Shown one piece after another: positions 1-7,520 of a stretch of DNA of 64,000 bases. The stretch covers positions 1,054,001 to 1,118,000 of the forward strand of contig CAVSNU010000002.1 in the NCBI GenBank assembly GCA_963729445.1, read 5' to 3'. Below the pieces are notes generated by a model. That model did no database searches. It was not told the origin of the DNA and saw nothing but the letters and a program-made list of their open reading frames with translations. Numbering within the stretch: the first letter of the stretch is position 1; the number at the start of each line of letters is the position of its first letter. The stretch comes from JACCZH01 sp963729445 (lineage in GTDB: Bacteria; Chloroflexota; Chloroflexia; Thermomicrobiales; CFX8). Position numbers and translations under genes: made by a program.

Positions 1-230
1 TAGAATCCGCCGAGCGCAGCCACCACAAACAGGACCAGCGCGACGACGGCCGCACTTCCAAGGTCATTCGTCAGCACCGCAATGGCCAACAACACGAGCG
101 CAGTCGCTGCGGCCGCGCCGTGGATCACTGCCACGGAGCCGGGTAACTTCTGTCCTTTAAGATGCCGGGCCGCAAGAAAGACGCCGCCAAGCGCCGCGGC
201 CGCGAACAGGACCGCTGCCAGGATCTCCAC
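1..230 (-). CDS. Partial membrane protein, 3' end cut by window edge
   Basis: A GTG start at 228-230 follows an AGAGGGG ribosome site about six bases upstream. The 76 visible residues are almost all hydrophobic and form two or three membrane segments, beginning MEILAAVLFAAAALGGVFLA. A short basic loop (ARHLKGQKLPG) separates the first two segments. A His sits early in the second segment. No family was recognised. The C-terminus lies outside the window, so the full length is unknown. Codon use matches the neighbours. I am confident of the reading frame but not of any function. Confidence 0.6.
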   Translation of the reverse strand, partial: MEILAAVLFAAAALGGVFLAARHLKGQKLPGSVAVIHGAAAATALVLLAIAVLTNDLGSAAVVALVLFVVAALGGF

Positions 231-425
231 GTCGTTCCCCTCTCGTTCTAGCCGCCGGGTTAGCACCGGCAGTCTCAACTCACTGTACTCAGACTAACAG
301 ATTGCAACAGTAAGTCAAGAGATTCATTGACTTTATTGACATGAAGATATGGGGCTGTGCCGAGTCGATGGAGCGGGACGACGTCCGGGCTGTTTGTTGT
401 CGAACTGAACCCGTGGAGGTTCGCC

Positions 426-459
426 TGCGTGCGGACGTAATTCATTGCGCCCTGCCTGG
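426..459. repeat. Palindromic repeat, family B copy
   Basis: Copy of the dispersed unit built on GGGCGYAATKYATTRCGCCC followed by TGCCTGG. Other copies lie near 26789, 38001, 41810 and 53646. The stretch 231-951 holds no supported gene. It is filled by this unit and by family A and C copies. Confidence 0.7.
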
Positions 460-496
460 CAGCCGGGGCGCCTGAGCAGTCATCCTGAGCTTGATA

Positions 497-571
497 GTCA
501 TCCTGACGTAAGGAAGGATCTCCGCTCAAACCCCTCGGGAGTCAGGCGAGAGATCCTTCGCTGGCGCTCAG
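497..571. repeat. Inverted repeat, family A (imperfect copy)
   Basis: Left arm starts GTCATCCTGACG and ends AAGGATCTC. The right arm reads GAGATCCTTCGCTGGCGCTC, so the stem is imperfect. The loop carries the CCTCGGGAGTCA core also seen in the copies near 718 and 41879. Confidence 0.7.
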
Positions 572-600
572 TACTCGACTGCGATGATGAAGTCACCCTC

Positions 601-672
601 GTAGGGGAGGAGCTCGTCTCCTCCCGAAACCCCCATCCGCTCGACGCGGGAGGAGACGAGCTCCTCCCCTAC
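601..672. repeat. Inverted repeat, family C, 26-bp perfect arms
   Basis: Arms at 601-626 and 647-672 are exact reverse complements. The left arm begins GTAGGGGAGGAGCTCGTCTC. A 20-base loop separates them. Diverged copies occur at 38236, 42038 and 47475. Confidence 0.85.
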
Positions 673-717
673 GGAACCCCGGAGCGTACCTCTCTGGTGA
701 TCATCCGGTGCCTGTTA

Positions 718-794
718 GTCATCCTTCGCAAGGAAGGATCTCTGCGTCAAACGCCTCGGAATCAAGCAAGAGATCCTTCCTTGCGAAGGATGAC
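718..794. repeat. Inverted repeat, family A, 25-bp perfect arms
   Basis: The left arm 718-742 begins GTCATCCTTCGC and ends GGATCTC. The right arm 770-794 is its exact reverse complement. The loop is the reverse complement of the loop in the copy at 41879, so the whole element of about 80 bases is conserved, not only the stem. Confidence 0.85.
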
Positions 795-951
795 GATCAA
801 ACGCAGGATGACTGATGAACGCTCAGGGCGACTGATGAGCGCCATTCACTCGATGGTCGCCACCGCTGCGCTCAGGAGAACCGGTTGGCCGCGCAGGCTG
901 ACGAGGGCCATGTGCGTAGCCATCGTTACGCCCTTACGACAATGATTTCGC

Positions 952-1428
952 TCACCGCAGTCGATAGAATGCGCCAAGAACACCCCCATAGACCACGTGC
1001 GCCAGAACCACCGAGGCAGGGGTCCGGCGGCCATAGTTAAGCGCCAGAAAGCCTGGCGGCTCGAGCTGCCTGGTCGGCGATGGGCCGTGTTGCTCGCTCG
1101 CCATGCGTGGGTGCATGGCCGGCAGGAGCGGCATGGCTGCGGCCAGTACAAAGAACGCGTGGACCAGGCCGATGGCGGCGCCCAGCCACCAGCTTGCCCG
1201 TCGCCAACTCTGGAAGGCGGCGGCATAGACGCAGGCGAAGAGCCAGCCGTTCACCATATGCACGCCGAAGCCCGCGAGCTTGGCGCGGTCCCGGTCGGAG
1301 GTGAACATCGTCCCGAGCATAAAGGGCAGGTTCATGCGGGTAAGACCCATACCCTGGCTCGCAGCCATCAAGCCCGTCAACACGACCGTCCCGACGAATC
1401 CCCACAGGGAGACGCTACGCCCATTCAT
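952..1428 (-). CDS. Conserved four-helix-type membrane protein, function unknown
   Basis: 158 residues with about four hydrophobic segments: N-terminal VGTVVLTGLMAA, then VHMVNGWLFACVYAAAF, WWLGAAIGLVHAFFVLAAAM and the C-terminal VVLAHVVYGGVLGAFY. Between the first two segments is the stretch MNLPFMLGTMFTSDRDRAKL, and after the third comes a His-Pro-rich loop. The ATG overlaps the end of the upstream glucoamylase-type gene, in its restored frame, by 14 bases. The two are therefore probably co-translated, with this gene last in the transaldolase/GH15 row. I recognise the general pattern of a conserved hypothetical membrane family but cannot name it. Confidence 0.75.
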   Translation of the reverse strand: MNGRSVSLWGFVGTVVLTGLMAASQGMGLTRMNLPFMLGTMFTSDRDRAKLAGFGVHMVNGWLFACVYAAAFQSWRRASWWLGAAIGLVHAFFVLAAAMPLLPAMHPRMASEQHGPSPTRQLEPPGFLALNYGRRTPASVVLAHVVYGGVLGAFYRLR

Positions 1429-3350
1429 CTCTCATGCTCCGTTTCGTCCTCCATGGACGTCGGCGCCCGTCAGCCTCGCTCGCAGCAAGCGTGAGCGCTG
1501 CATTGATGAGGCCGACGTGCGTGAACGCCTGCGGGAAGTTGCCCAAAGCCGCGCCCGTCTCCGGATCGATCTCCTCGGCAAACAGCCCCACATCGTTTCC
1601 GAATGGAAGGAGCTGCTCGAACGCGCGCGTGGCCGCCCGCGACATCGCCGCCTCGCGCCTGACACTCCACCGCCCAGAAGCTGCAGATGCCGAATGCACC
1701 CTCTCCGGCCGGCAGCCCGTCGTCCGTTTCCTGCGTATAGCGATAGACCAGGCTGTCGTGAGCGAGTCGCTCGTGGATGCGGGCGCACGTGGAACGCATG
1801 CGGGGGTGTGTCGCGTCGATATAGCTATAGAGGGGTAGCGTCAGCAGGCTGGCATCCAGATCATCTCCGTCGAACACGCGCGTGTAGCTCCCCAGCGCCT
1901 CGTTGTAGCCGTGCGTCTCGATCGCTGCGCGGATCTCATCACGATCATGACGAAAGAGCGCGATTGAGTCGTCCGATACAGCCAGTTCGCACGCCTCGTG
2001 CAGTGCGATGAGCCGATCGAGTGCGACCCAGCAGAGCACCTTCGAGTGCGTGTGATGAAAGCGGCCCCCGCGTCCCTCCCAGATCCCCTCATCCGGCTCG
2101 CGCCAGCGTTTGCAGACGGTGTGACCCAGACCGGTGAGCATCCGGCTGGTATCACGATCGAAGCGCCCGCCCCGGCTCGCGAACCGTGCGGCGGCGTCGA
2201 TGATCTCGCCGTAGACATCCAGCTGGAGCTGCCCGTGCGCGTCGTTGCCAACGCGCACGGGGCGCGAGTTTCCGTAGCCTTCCAGGTGTCCGAGCTCACG
2301 CTCAGGGAGCCGCACCTCGCCGAAGACGTCGTAGAGGACCTGGAGCTCGGGCCATGTCAGGCGCGTGGCGTGCAGCAGCCAGTTGTTGAAAGCCTCCGCC
2401 TCATCCTCATAGCCGAGATCGAAGAGCGCGCGTAGCGTGAAAGACGCATCGCGCAGCCAGCAGTAGCGGTAGTCCCAGTTCCGCACGCCGCCAAGCTGCT
2501 CGGGAAGTGAGGTGGTCGGCGCGGCAATGATGGCACCGGATGGCGCGTAGGCCATGAGCTTGAGCGTCAAGGCGCTGCGGACGACGGCGTCGCGATACGG
2601 GCCGTCATACCTGCAGCGGCTGGCCCACCTACGCCACCAGACGGCGGATCGCTCGATCTTCTGCCGTGCGACCGCGCCGAGCATCGGGATGATAGCCGGA
2701 CCGTCCACGCTGTATGCCAGAGAGAGGCACGCGCGCTCTCCAGCCCGAATCGTCGCGGCGCCTCGAAGGCTGTGCCCGTCGGGCGCCAGCGCCAGGGGCA
2801 GCTCGCTGCGCAGGTTCAGGGTTGCTCCGCCAATCGCGCACCAGAAGCCGAGAGCGCCGCGTTGTTCGATCGTCGGGTGAACCCGCCCGTAGTCGGGCCG
2901 CGGTTCGTAGAGGATTTCCAGTTCGATCTCGCCCAAGAGCCCTTCGACCTCGCGCAAGATCTCGTGTTCAGGCATCAGCGCCGTGCGCTTGTCCGCTTCG
3001 GAGGCGACCGGCATCAGATCGCGCAGAACAGCCGAGCCGGCCGGTCCGGTGAAGGTCGTCTCAAGAATATTGGTCTCAGGGAGGTAGCGGCGCTCAACCC
3101 GGAACTCCCCGACGGGCCGGATCCGGAAGCGGCCACCGTGCTCGGCGTCGAGCAGCGCAGCGAAGATCGACGGACTATCGAACCGCGGTAGGCACAGCCA
3201 ATCAATCGAGCCGTCACGGGACACCAACGCGGCACTACGTCCATCACCGATGAGCGCGTAGTCGCCTATGGGTGGATAGGTTGTTGTCTCAGCGGCATGT
3301 CGGGCAGGCGCATCCGCCGTCATCACGTTCGGCACGGGCGGTCGGGGCAT
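1415..3350 (-). CDS. GH15 glucoamylase/trehalase-type glycoside hydrolase, frameshifted near 1635
   Basis: Expected to release glucose from alpha-glucans or trehalose. The start (ATG 3350) has GAGGTG six bases upstream. The N-terminal beta domain begins PPIGDYALIGDGRSAALVS and includes the family-typical GSIDWLCLPRFDSPS. The (alpha/alpha)6 catalytic barrel follows from about residue 240, with NWDYRYCWLRDASFT and the catalytic acid region GIWEGRGGRFHHTHSKVLCW. Near residue 571 one extra base (GGCGGCC where GGCGCC restores the frame) throws the protein out of frame. Reading continues correctly in the next frame as ATRAFEQLLPFGND, then LFAEEIDPETGAALGN, to a stop at 1415. The catalytic-base glutamates (AEEID) lie after the break, so the unshifted product would be inactive. 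Full restored length is about 644 residues, normal for the family. It sits 28 bases after transaldolase and overlaps the next gene. Confidence 0.85.
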
Positions 3351-3378
3351 GGCGCACCTCGCTTCCGAGCACTAGCAG

Positions 3379-4551
3379 CTACCTTCCGGCCTCATTCCGG
3401 GAGAGGAGCGCCGCGCGCTTCTCACGGATCGCCGTATCGAGGCGCTCAAACGCCCCGGAAAACTGGCGGATGCCATCAGCCAGCAGCGTCTCAGTCACGC
3501 TCTGCATACTGATACCGTTCGCTTCCAACGCCGCGATGGCCGCGTAGGCACCGGGAACATCGGCATCGATCGTGCGTGCAACACGTCCATGATCCTGGAA
3601 CGCATCGATGGTGTTTGGTGGCATGGTGTTCACTGTGTCCGGCCCGATAAGCTCTTCCACGTACACCACGTCGCGATAGGCGGGATTCTTCGTCCCGGTC
3701 GATGCCCACAGTGGCCGCTGGAGACGCGCGCCGTGGCGGCGCAGCCGCGCGAATCGCTCGCTCCGAAACGCGGTCTGGAAATGATCGTAGGCGATCCTGG
3801 CGTTTGCAATCGCCGCCGTGCCCAGGAGACTCTCCAGCTCTCGCCGCCGTTCCCCGTCGTGCTCCCCGGCGATCAGGTGGCCGAGGCGCGTATCGACTGC
3901 GGTATCCACGCGGCTGACGAAGAAGGAGGCGACCGAGGCCAGCTGGGTCACAGGTTTCCCCTGCCTCACCCGCTGCTCGAGGGCATCGAGATACGCGTCT
4001 ATAACCCGGTCATAGATGTCGACTGAGAACATGAGCGTGATGTTGATATTGATACCCTCGGCGAGGAGCTGACGGATGGCGGGAATGCCGGCGTCCGTCG
4101 CGGGTACCTTCACGAAGATGTTGGGCCGGTCGACGGCCCGGTGCAGCCTCCGCGCCTCTTCGATCGTCCCCTGCGTGTCGCCCGAGAGGTGCGGACTGAC
4201 CTCGATACTCACCCAGCCGTCAATGCCGTCCGATTGCTCGTACAACGGGCGGAACTCGTCGGCGGCCATGCGAATATCCTCGACGACCAGTGCCTCGTAG
4301 ATCTGGGAGGAGGAAGCATCCTCGCGCACCAGATCGCGCAGCGCCGCATCGTACGCAGCCGAGCCAGTGATGGCCTTCTCAAAGATCGTGGGGTTAGCGG
4401 TGATCCCTCGGATGCCCCGAGCGATCGCGCGCTGCAGACCTCCGGACGTGATGAGGGGGCGGTGGATGTTGTCCAGCCAGGGGCTTTGCCCCTGCTCGGA
4501 ATACAGTTGCTGTAATCGGGTCGTCATGGTCGTTTCGGGCACGTTACCCAT
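3379..4551 (-). CDS. tal: Transaldolase (mycobacterial-type family)
   Basis: Moves a dihydroxyacetone unit between sugar phosphates in the non-oxidative pentose phosphate pathway, in the cytoplasm. The 390-residue TIM barrel begins MTTRLQQLYSEQGQSPWLDN from residue 9. It has the ITANPTIFEKAI motif near residue 50, the Schiff-base lysine K148 in NIFVKVPATDAGIPAI, and WASTGTKNPAYRDVVYVEEL in the C-terminal half. I chose ATG 4551 because GGAGAT precedes it by five bases. A longer frame to 4644 has no such site and would run into the regulator gene. The order regulator, tal, GH15 and membrane protein on one strand suggests a carbohydrate operon. The reading frame is intact. Confidence 0.93.
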   Translation of the reverse strand: MGNVPETTMTTRLQQLYSEQGQSPWLDNIHRPLITSGGLQRAIARGIRGITANPTIFEKAITGSAAYDAALRDLVREDASSSQIYEALVVEDIRMAADEFRPLYEQSDGIDGWVSIEVSPHLSGDTQGTIEEARRLHRAVDRPNIFVKVPATDAGIPAIRQLLAEGININITLMFSVDIYDRVIDAYLDALEQRVRQGKPVTQLASVASFFVSRVDTAVDTRLGHLIAGEHDGERRRELESLLGTAAIANARIAYDHFQTAFRSERFARLRRHGARLQRPLWASTGTKNPAYRDVVYVEELIGPDTVNTMPPNTIDAFQDHGRVARTIDADVPGAYAAIAALEANGISMQSVTETLLADGIRQFSGAFERLDTAIREKRAALLSRNEAGR

Positions 4552-4640
4552 GGCGTATCTCCATTGGTTCTCTACCGAACAGTACTGCCACGTGTTTGTG
4601 CGGGTGGGTTGGATCGAGCACCCGAACCAGCTCGCCATCA

Positions 4641-5273
4641 TCAACTGGAGAGTGCGACCTCAAACTGACAGCGAGGACGCTCGCTACGGTCACACTGTTC
4701 GCAGACCGGCGCGCCAACGTACTCGGTCAGCAGCGCTTCGACCAGGCGGCATGCCTCAGGGTGGTCCGCGACGACCCCGGATAGCGGGCAACCGAAGCCA
4801 CGGATGACGAGGCGATCGTCCTGTTCCTCCAGTTCCGCCAGACCGCCAAGCTCCCCCAGGAGGGTGACTGCCGTTTCCGCCCGCTCCCGGGTGTCCCCGT
4901 CTGCTGTGGGAGCGGCTGCAGCGAGGTGTTGCCCAGCGCGCCGGAGGAGAGATTCAGTGTCCTGACTGCCCAGTTCACCAACCAGCACGGTGAGCAGTTG
5001 GCGCAAGACCGGCTCGTAGGCGTTGGAGAAGAGCGTCTGGGCATCCTCGGTCAGGTCATAATCGTAGGCTGGTTTGCCAGCCCCGCGCCGGTACCCATGT
5101 TGCCGCACGATCCCGTCACGCTCGAGCACCGTCAGGTGCGAGCGGATCGCGTTGTCAGTCAGGTCCAATTGCTGTGCCAGCTCGTCAACAGTATGCCGGC
5201 GCCGCCGTAACAACGTGACCACACGCCCACGGGTGCTCTCAAAAAAGCGGCGGTCCCATCGAGATTGCTGCAT
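4641..5273 (-). CDS. SufR-like winged-helix regulator with C-terminal cysteine cluster
   Basis: Residues 10-75 form a winged helix-turn-helix (VDELAQQLDLTDNAIRSHLT, then the wing RRGAGKPAYDYDLT). The C-terminal third holds C162, C175, C191, C194 and C202 (spacing C-x12-C-x15-C-x2-C-x7-C). This arrangement recalls SufR-type repressors that sense iron-sulphur clusters. A perfect GGAGGT seven bases before ATG 5273 shows that the ATG at 5288 is not the start. The gene has its own TTGACA promoter overlapping a palindrome, so autoregulation is likely. No suf or isc genes are visible here, so the target is unknown. It lies head-to-head with the surface cassette starting at 5437, which it may control. 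Confidence 0.82.
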   Translation of the reverse strand: MQQSRWDRRFFESTRGRVVTLLRRRRHTVDELAQQLDLTDNAIRSHLTVLERDGIVRQHGYRRGAGKPAYDYDLTEDAQTLFSNAYEPVLRQLLTVLVGELGSQDTESLLRRAGQHLAAAAPTADGDTRERAETAVTLLGELGGLAELEEQDDRLVIRGFGCPLSGVVADHPEACRLVEALLTEYVGAPVCEQCDRSERPRCQFEVALSS

Positions 5274-5298
5274 CGTCGCTACCTCCATTCCTGACCAA

Positions 5299-5326
5299 AT
5301 GGTAGCAGGTCACAGCGCTATGTCAA
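5299..5326 (-). promoter_or_regulatory. Promoter of the SufR-like gene
   Basis: Read on the minus strand: TTGACA, 16 bases, TACCAT. Transcription would start near 5292, about 19 bases before the ATG at 5273. Confidence 0.6.
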
Positions 5327-5347
5327 GAATGTCCAGAAAGTTCTCGA
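5323..5347. promoter_or_regulatory. Candidate operator palindrome between divergent genes
   Basis: Arms TCAAGAA and TTCTCGA (consensus TCNAGAA/TTCTNGA) are separated by 11 bases and overlap the -35 of the regulator promoter. The site also lies upstream of a TACAAT -10-like box at 5356-5361 for the divergent gene. Binding by the SufR-like protein is inferred from position only. Confidence 0.4.
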
Positions 5348-5436
5348 CAAACTAATACAATGCGCCTACAGTGCAAACAGCACATCCGCTGGAGGTGTGA
5401 CAACGAGTCGAACAGACTACGTGAAAGGACTCCCTG

Positions 5437-5979
5437 ATGTTGAGGCGTCTTCGATTGTTACTCGGCGCCGGGATCGTCGCGCTGAGTGTTGTCTCACCGG
5501 TCGCGGCCGCAGACGGCGATACCCTTGAGGTGGCGTTCGGTGAGCAGAGTGACTCGGGAATCTCAGGATCAGCGACACTCCTGGAGCAGGCAGGCAAGAC
5601 CACCGTGACCGTGTCACTCACTGGCGCGTCCAGCGAAGTAGAACAACCTTCACACATCCACGTTGGCACCTGTGAGACCCTGGACCCAGCGCCGACCTAT
5701 CCGCTCGACAATGTCATCGACGGGCACTCGGAGACCGTGATTGACGCGTCAATCGCATCGTTGCTGGCCTCGCCGTTCGCCATCAACGTGCATAAGTCAG
5801 GCGAGGAGATCTCGGTCTACGTGGCCTGCGCCGATCTTGTCGCAAGCACCGGTGGCCAGGTAATGCCGAACACCGGCAGTCCAAGCGCTGGAACGTCGGC
5901 GCTCTTACCGCTTGCGGGAGCCGGCCTGATCGTCTTCGGAGCCGGTCTCTTCATGATGCGTCGCCGGCACGTGGCGTAG
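5437..5979 (+). CDS. Secreted CHRD-like protein with LPXTG-like wall anchor
   Basis: 180 residues with a Sec signal peptide (MLRRLRLLLGAGIVALSVVSPVAAA). A beta-rich extracellular region of about 110 residues contains EQPSHIHVGTC and INVHKSGEEISVYVACADL, resembling CHRD/superoxide-dismutase-like beta domains. The C-terminus has the sorting layout MPNTG, a hydrophobic helix (LLPLAGAGLIVFGAGLFMM) and RRRH. MPNTG stands where LPXTG would be. A sortase gene lies 0.7 kb downstream on the same strand, so this is its probable substrate. Two cysteines (in GTC and ACA) could form a disulphide. The ligand or role of the exposed domain is unknown. Confidence 0.8.
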   Translation: MLRRLRLLLGAGIVALSVVSPVAAADGDTLEVAFGEQSDSGISGSATLLEQAGKTTVTVSLTGASSEVEQPSHIHVGTCETLDPAPTYPLDNVIDGHSETVIDASIASLLASPFAINVHKSGEEISVYVACADLVASTGGQVMPNTGSPSAGTSALLPLAGAGLIVFGAGLFMMRRRHVA

Positions 5980-5997
5980 CCGCCGGCGGTTTTCTAC

Positions 5998-6028
5998 GGA
6001 GGTAGCCGGGCGCCGTCCGGTTACCTCC
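5998..6028. terminator. Strong hairpin between anchored protein and cupredoxin
   Basis: GGAGGTAGCCGG and CCGGTTACCTCC form a 12-bp stem (one G-U pair) with a 7-base loop. No T-run follows, so it may attenuate or protect mRNA ends rather than terminate fully. Confidence 0.5.
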
Positions 6029-6062
6029 ACAGCATTTGCAGGCAGGCATGGGAGCAACGAAC

Positions 6063-6650
6063 ATGCACCGAGTGCAGCACTCCGATTTCGCGACATTCCT
6101 CCAGATTGTTAGCCGCGCCGCGTGCGTGTTGGTCGCGTCAATGTTCCTGATAGCGTGCGGTGGAGGATCGCAGGCGTCCGGGAATAGTGCGGCAGCGACG
6201 GTGACAGCGGGCAATGAGGCGACGAGCACCCCCGTTGTGGACATACCTGCGTCACCATCGGCAAGTCCTGTCACCGTGGAGACCAGCGCACCACATGAGC
6301 ACATGGCGCCGGCCACCGCCACTCCAACGGCGACGACCGCACCGTCCGCGCATCACGTAGCAGCAGCGACGGCCACGGCGACAACGGAACATCCTGGCGC
6401 GGTCGAAGTCCAGATTCTTGACTTCACGTTCGATCCCCCGCTCCTGGAGGTCGAACCTGGCACGACGGTGACCTTCATCAACCAGGGGGTCGATCACACG
6501 GCTACCGCTCTTGACGACCCCGGCGTGTTCGACACCGGCATTCTGCACACTGGTGAATCATTCCCGGTCACCTTCGACACCTCCGGCACGTATGACTACT
6601 GGTGTCTACTGCACCCGAACATGGTCGGCACGATCGTTGTCAAGGAATAG
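6063..6650 (+). CDS. Amicyanin/plastocyanin-like cupredoxin lipoprotein
   Basis: Probable type 1 copper electron carrier tethered outside the membrane. ATG 6063 is chosen because GGGAG lies about nine bases upstream. It gives a short N-region, a hydrophobic stretch and the lipobox LIAC with lipidated C32. Residues 35-120 are a Thr/Ala/Ser/Pro-rich linker containing His-rich spots (PHEHM, SAHHVA). The cupredoxin fold covers about 120-195. The copper ligands are H145 (GVDHTAT), C181, H184 and M187 (WCLLHPNM), the short C-x2-H-x2-M loop seen in amicyanin. The gene lies between an LPXTG-like protein and a sortase. The product itself has a lipid anchor, not a sorting signal. Confidence 0.88.
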   Translation: MHRVQHSDFATFLQIVSRAACVLVASMFLIACGGGSQASGNSAAATVTAGNEATSTPVVDIPASPSASPVTVETSAPHEHMAPATATPTATTAPSAHHVAAATATATTEHPGAVEVQILDFTFDPPLLEVEPGTTVTFINQGVDHTATALDDPGVFDTGILHTGESFPVTFDTSGTYDYWCLLHPNMVGTIVVKE

Positions 6651-6662
6651 TGCGGGAATCGG

Positions 6663-7487
6663 ATGGGTGTACGTCACGACTCATCAGCCATGACGCGGGG
6701 CATCTCGCTGCTGTTCATCATGATTGGCATCAGCCTCATCGGGGCGTCGGGCACATCCCGCATGCCGGACACGCCGGAGATCGCCCAGCAGCGCGCACGC
6801 TTTCAGGAGATGGAAGCGGTCGCGCTGGTCCCGTCTCCCAGCGTGGTTGCAGACCATGCCGATGCGCTCTCCGGCGCAAGCGTGACGACGCCAGTGCCGA
6901 ATCCGGCGCCAACGCATGCAGAACGCCGCTCCCTCAGTGGCGGACAGCTCGACCCAGGCGGCGTCTATCCGTCTGAGCCGCACGAAACGCCGGAGATCAC
7001 CCTACCCGCGCCGGATCCCGATATGCCCGCGCCAACCCATATCTCAATCCCCGCCGTCGGCATCGACACCGACGTGGTTGCAGTTACGTCTCATGTGGAA
7101 TTCGTCACTGGACAGCGCGTTCAGATGTGGCAGGTGGCCGACTGGGCCGCCGGTCACCACGAGACGAGTGCCGCCCCCGGCGAGGGCGGCAACATTGTCA
7201 TCGCGGGACACGACGATGTTCGCGGCGAGGTCTTCCGTGGGCTCCACGCCATCGAGATGGGCGACGAGGTGCGGGTAGATTCGCCAGCCGGCTCGTTTTT
7301 CTACAGCGTGCAGGAGATCCACCTGCGGCGCGAGAAGGACGTCGCGCTTGACGAGCGGCTTGCCGTCGGGCAGTTCATGGCGCCGATGCCAGAAGAGCGG
7401 CTCACCCTCATCACCTGCTGGCCGTATGGCGTCGATGACCATCGCCTGATCGTCGTCGCCAAACCAGGCGCCAGCTTGCCACAATGA
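6663..7487 (+). CDS. Sortase (class D/E-like transpeptidase)
   Basis: Membrane-anchored cysteine transpeptidase that links LPXTG-like proteins to the cell envelope. The N-terminal helix (ISLLFIMIGISLIGASG) is followed by a long Pro-rich stalk of about 100 residues. The sortase barrel begins near PTHISIPAVGIDTDV. The catalytic triad is visible: H183 (IAGHDD), C252 (LITCWP) and R261 (DDHRLIVVA). Its start lies 12 bases after the cupredoxin stop. ATG 6663 has a weak GGGAA site, and ATG 6690 is an alternative that starts directly at the membrane helix. Its natural partner in the window is the MPNTG protein at 5437. The exact sortase class cannot be fixed by eye. Confidence 0.88.
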   Translation: MGVRHDSSAMTRGISLLFIMIGISLIGASGTSRMPDTPEIAQQRARFQEMEAVALVPSPSVVADHADALSGASVTTPVPNPAPTHAERRSLSGGQLDPGGVYPSEPHETPEITLPAPDPDMPAPTHISIPAVGIDTDVVAVTSHVEFVTGQRVQMWQVADWAAGHHETSAAPGEGGNIVIAGHDDVRGEVFRGLHAIEMGDEVRVDSPAGSFFYSVQEIHLRREKDVALDERLAVGQFMAPMPEERLTLITCWPYGVDDHRLIVVAKPGASLPQ

Positions 7488-7520
7488 TCCATGGATCTCA
7501 GCCGGCAGCGGCACGGTGAT

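Noticed and set aside
426..794. CRISPR array
   Set aside because: Repeats are palindromic units of unequal spacing with no unique spacers of constant length.
445..945. Plus-strand frame of 166 codons
   Set aside because: It is a translation of family A and C repeats.
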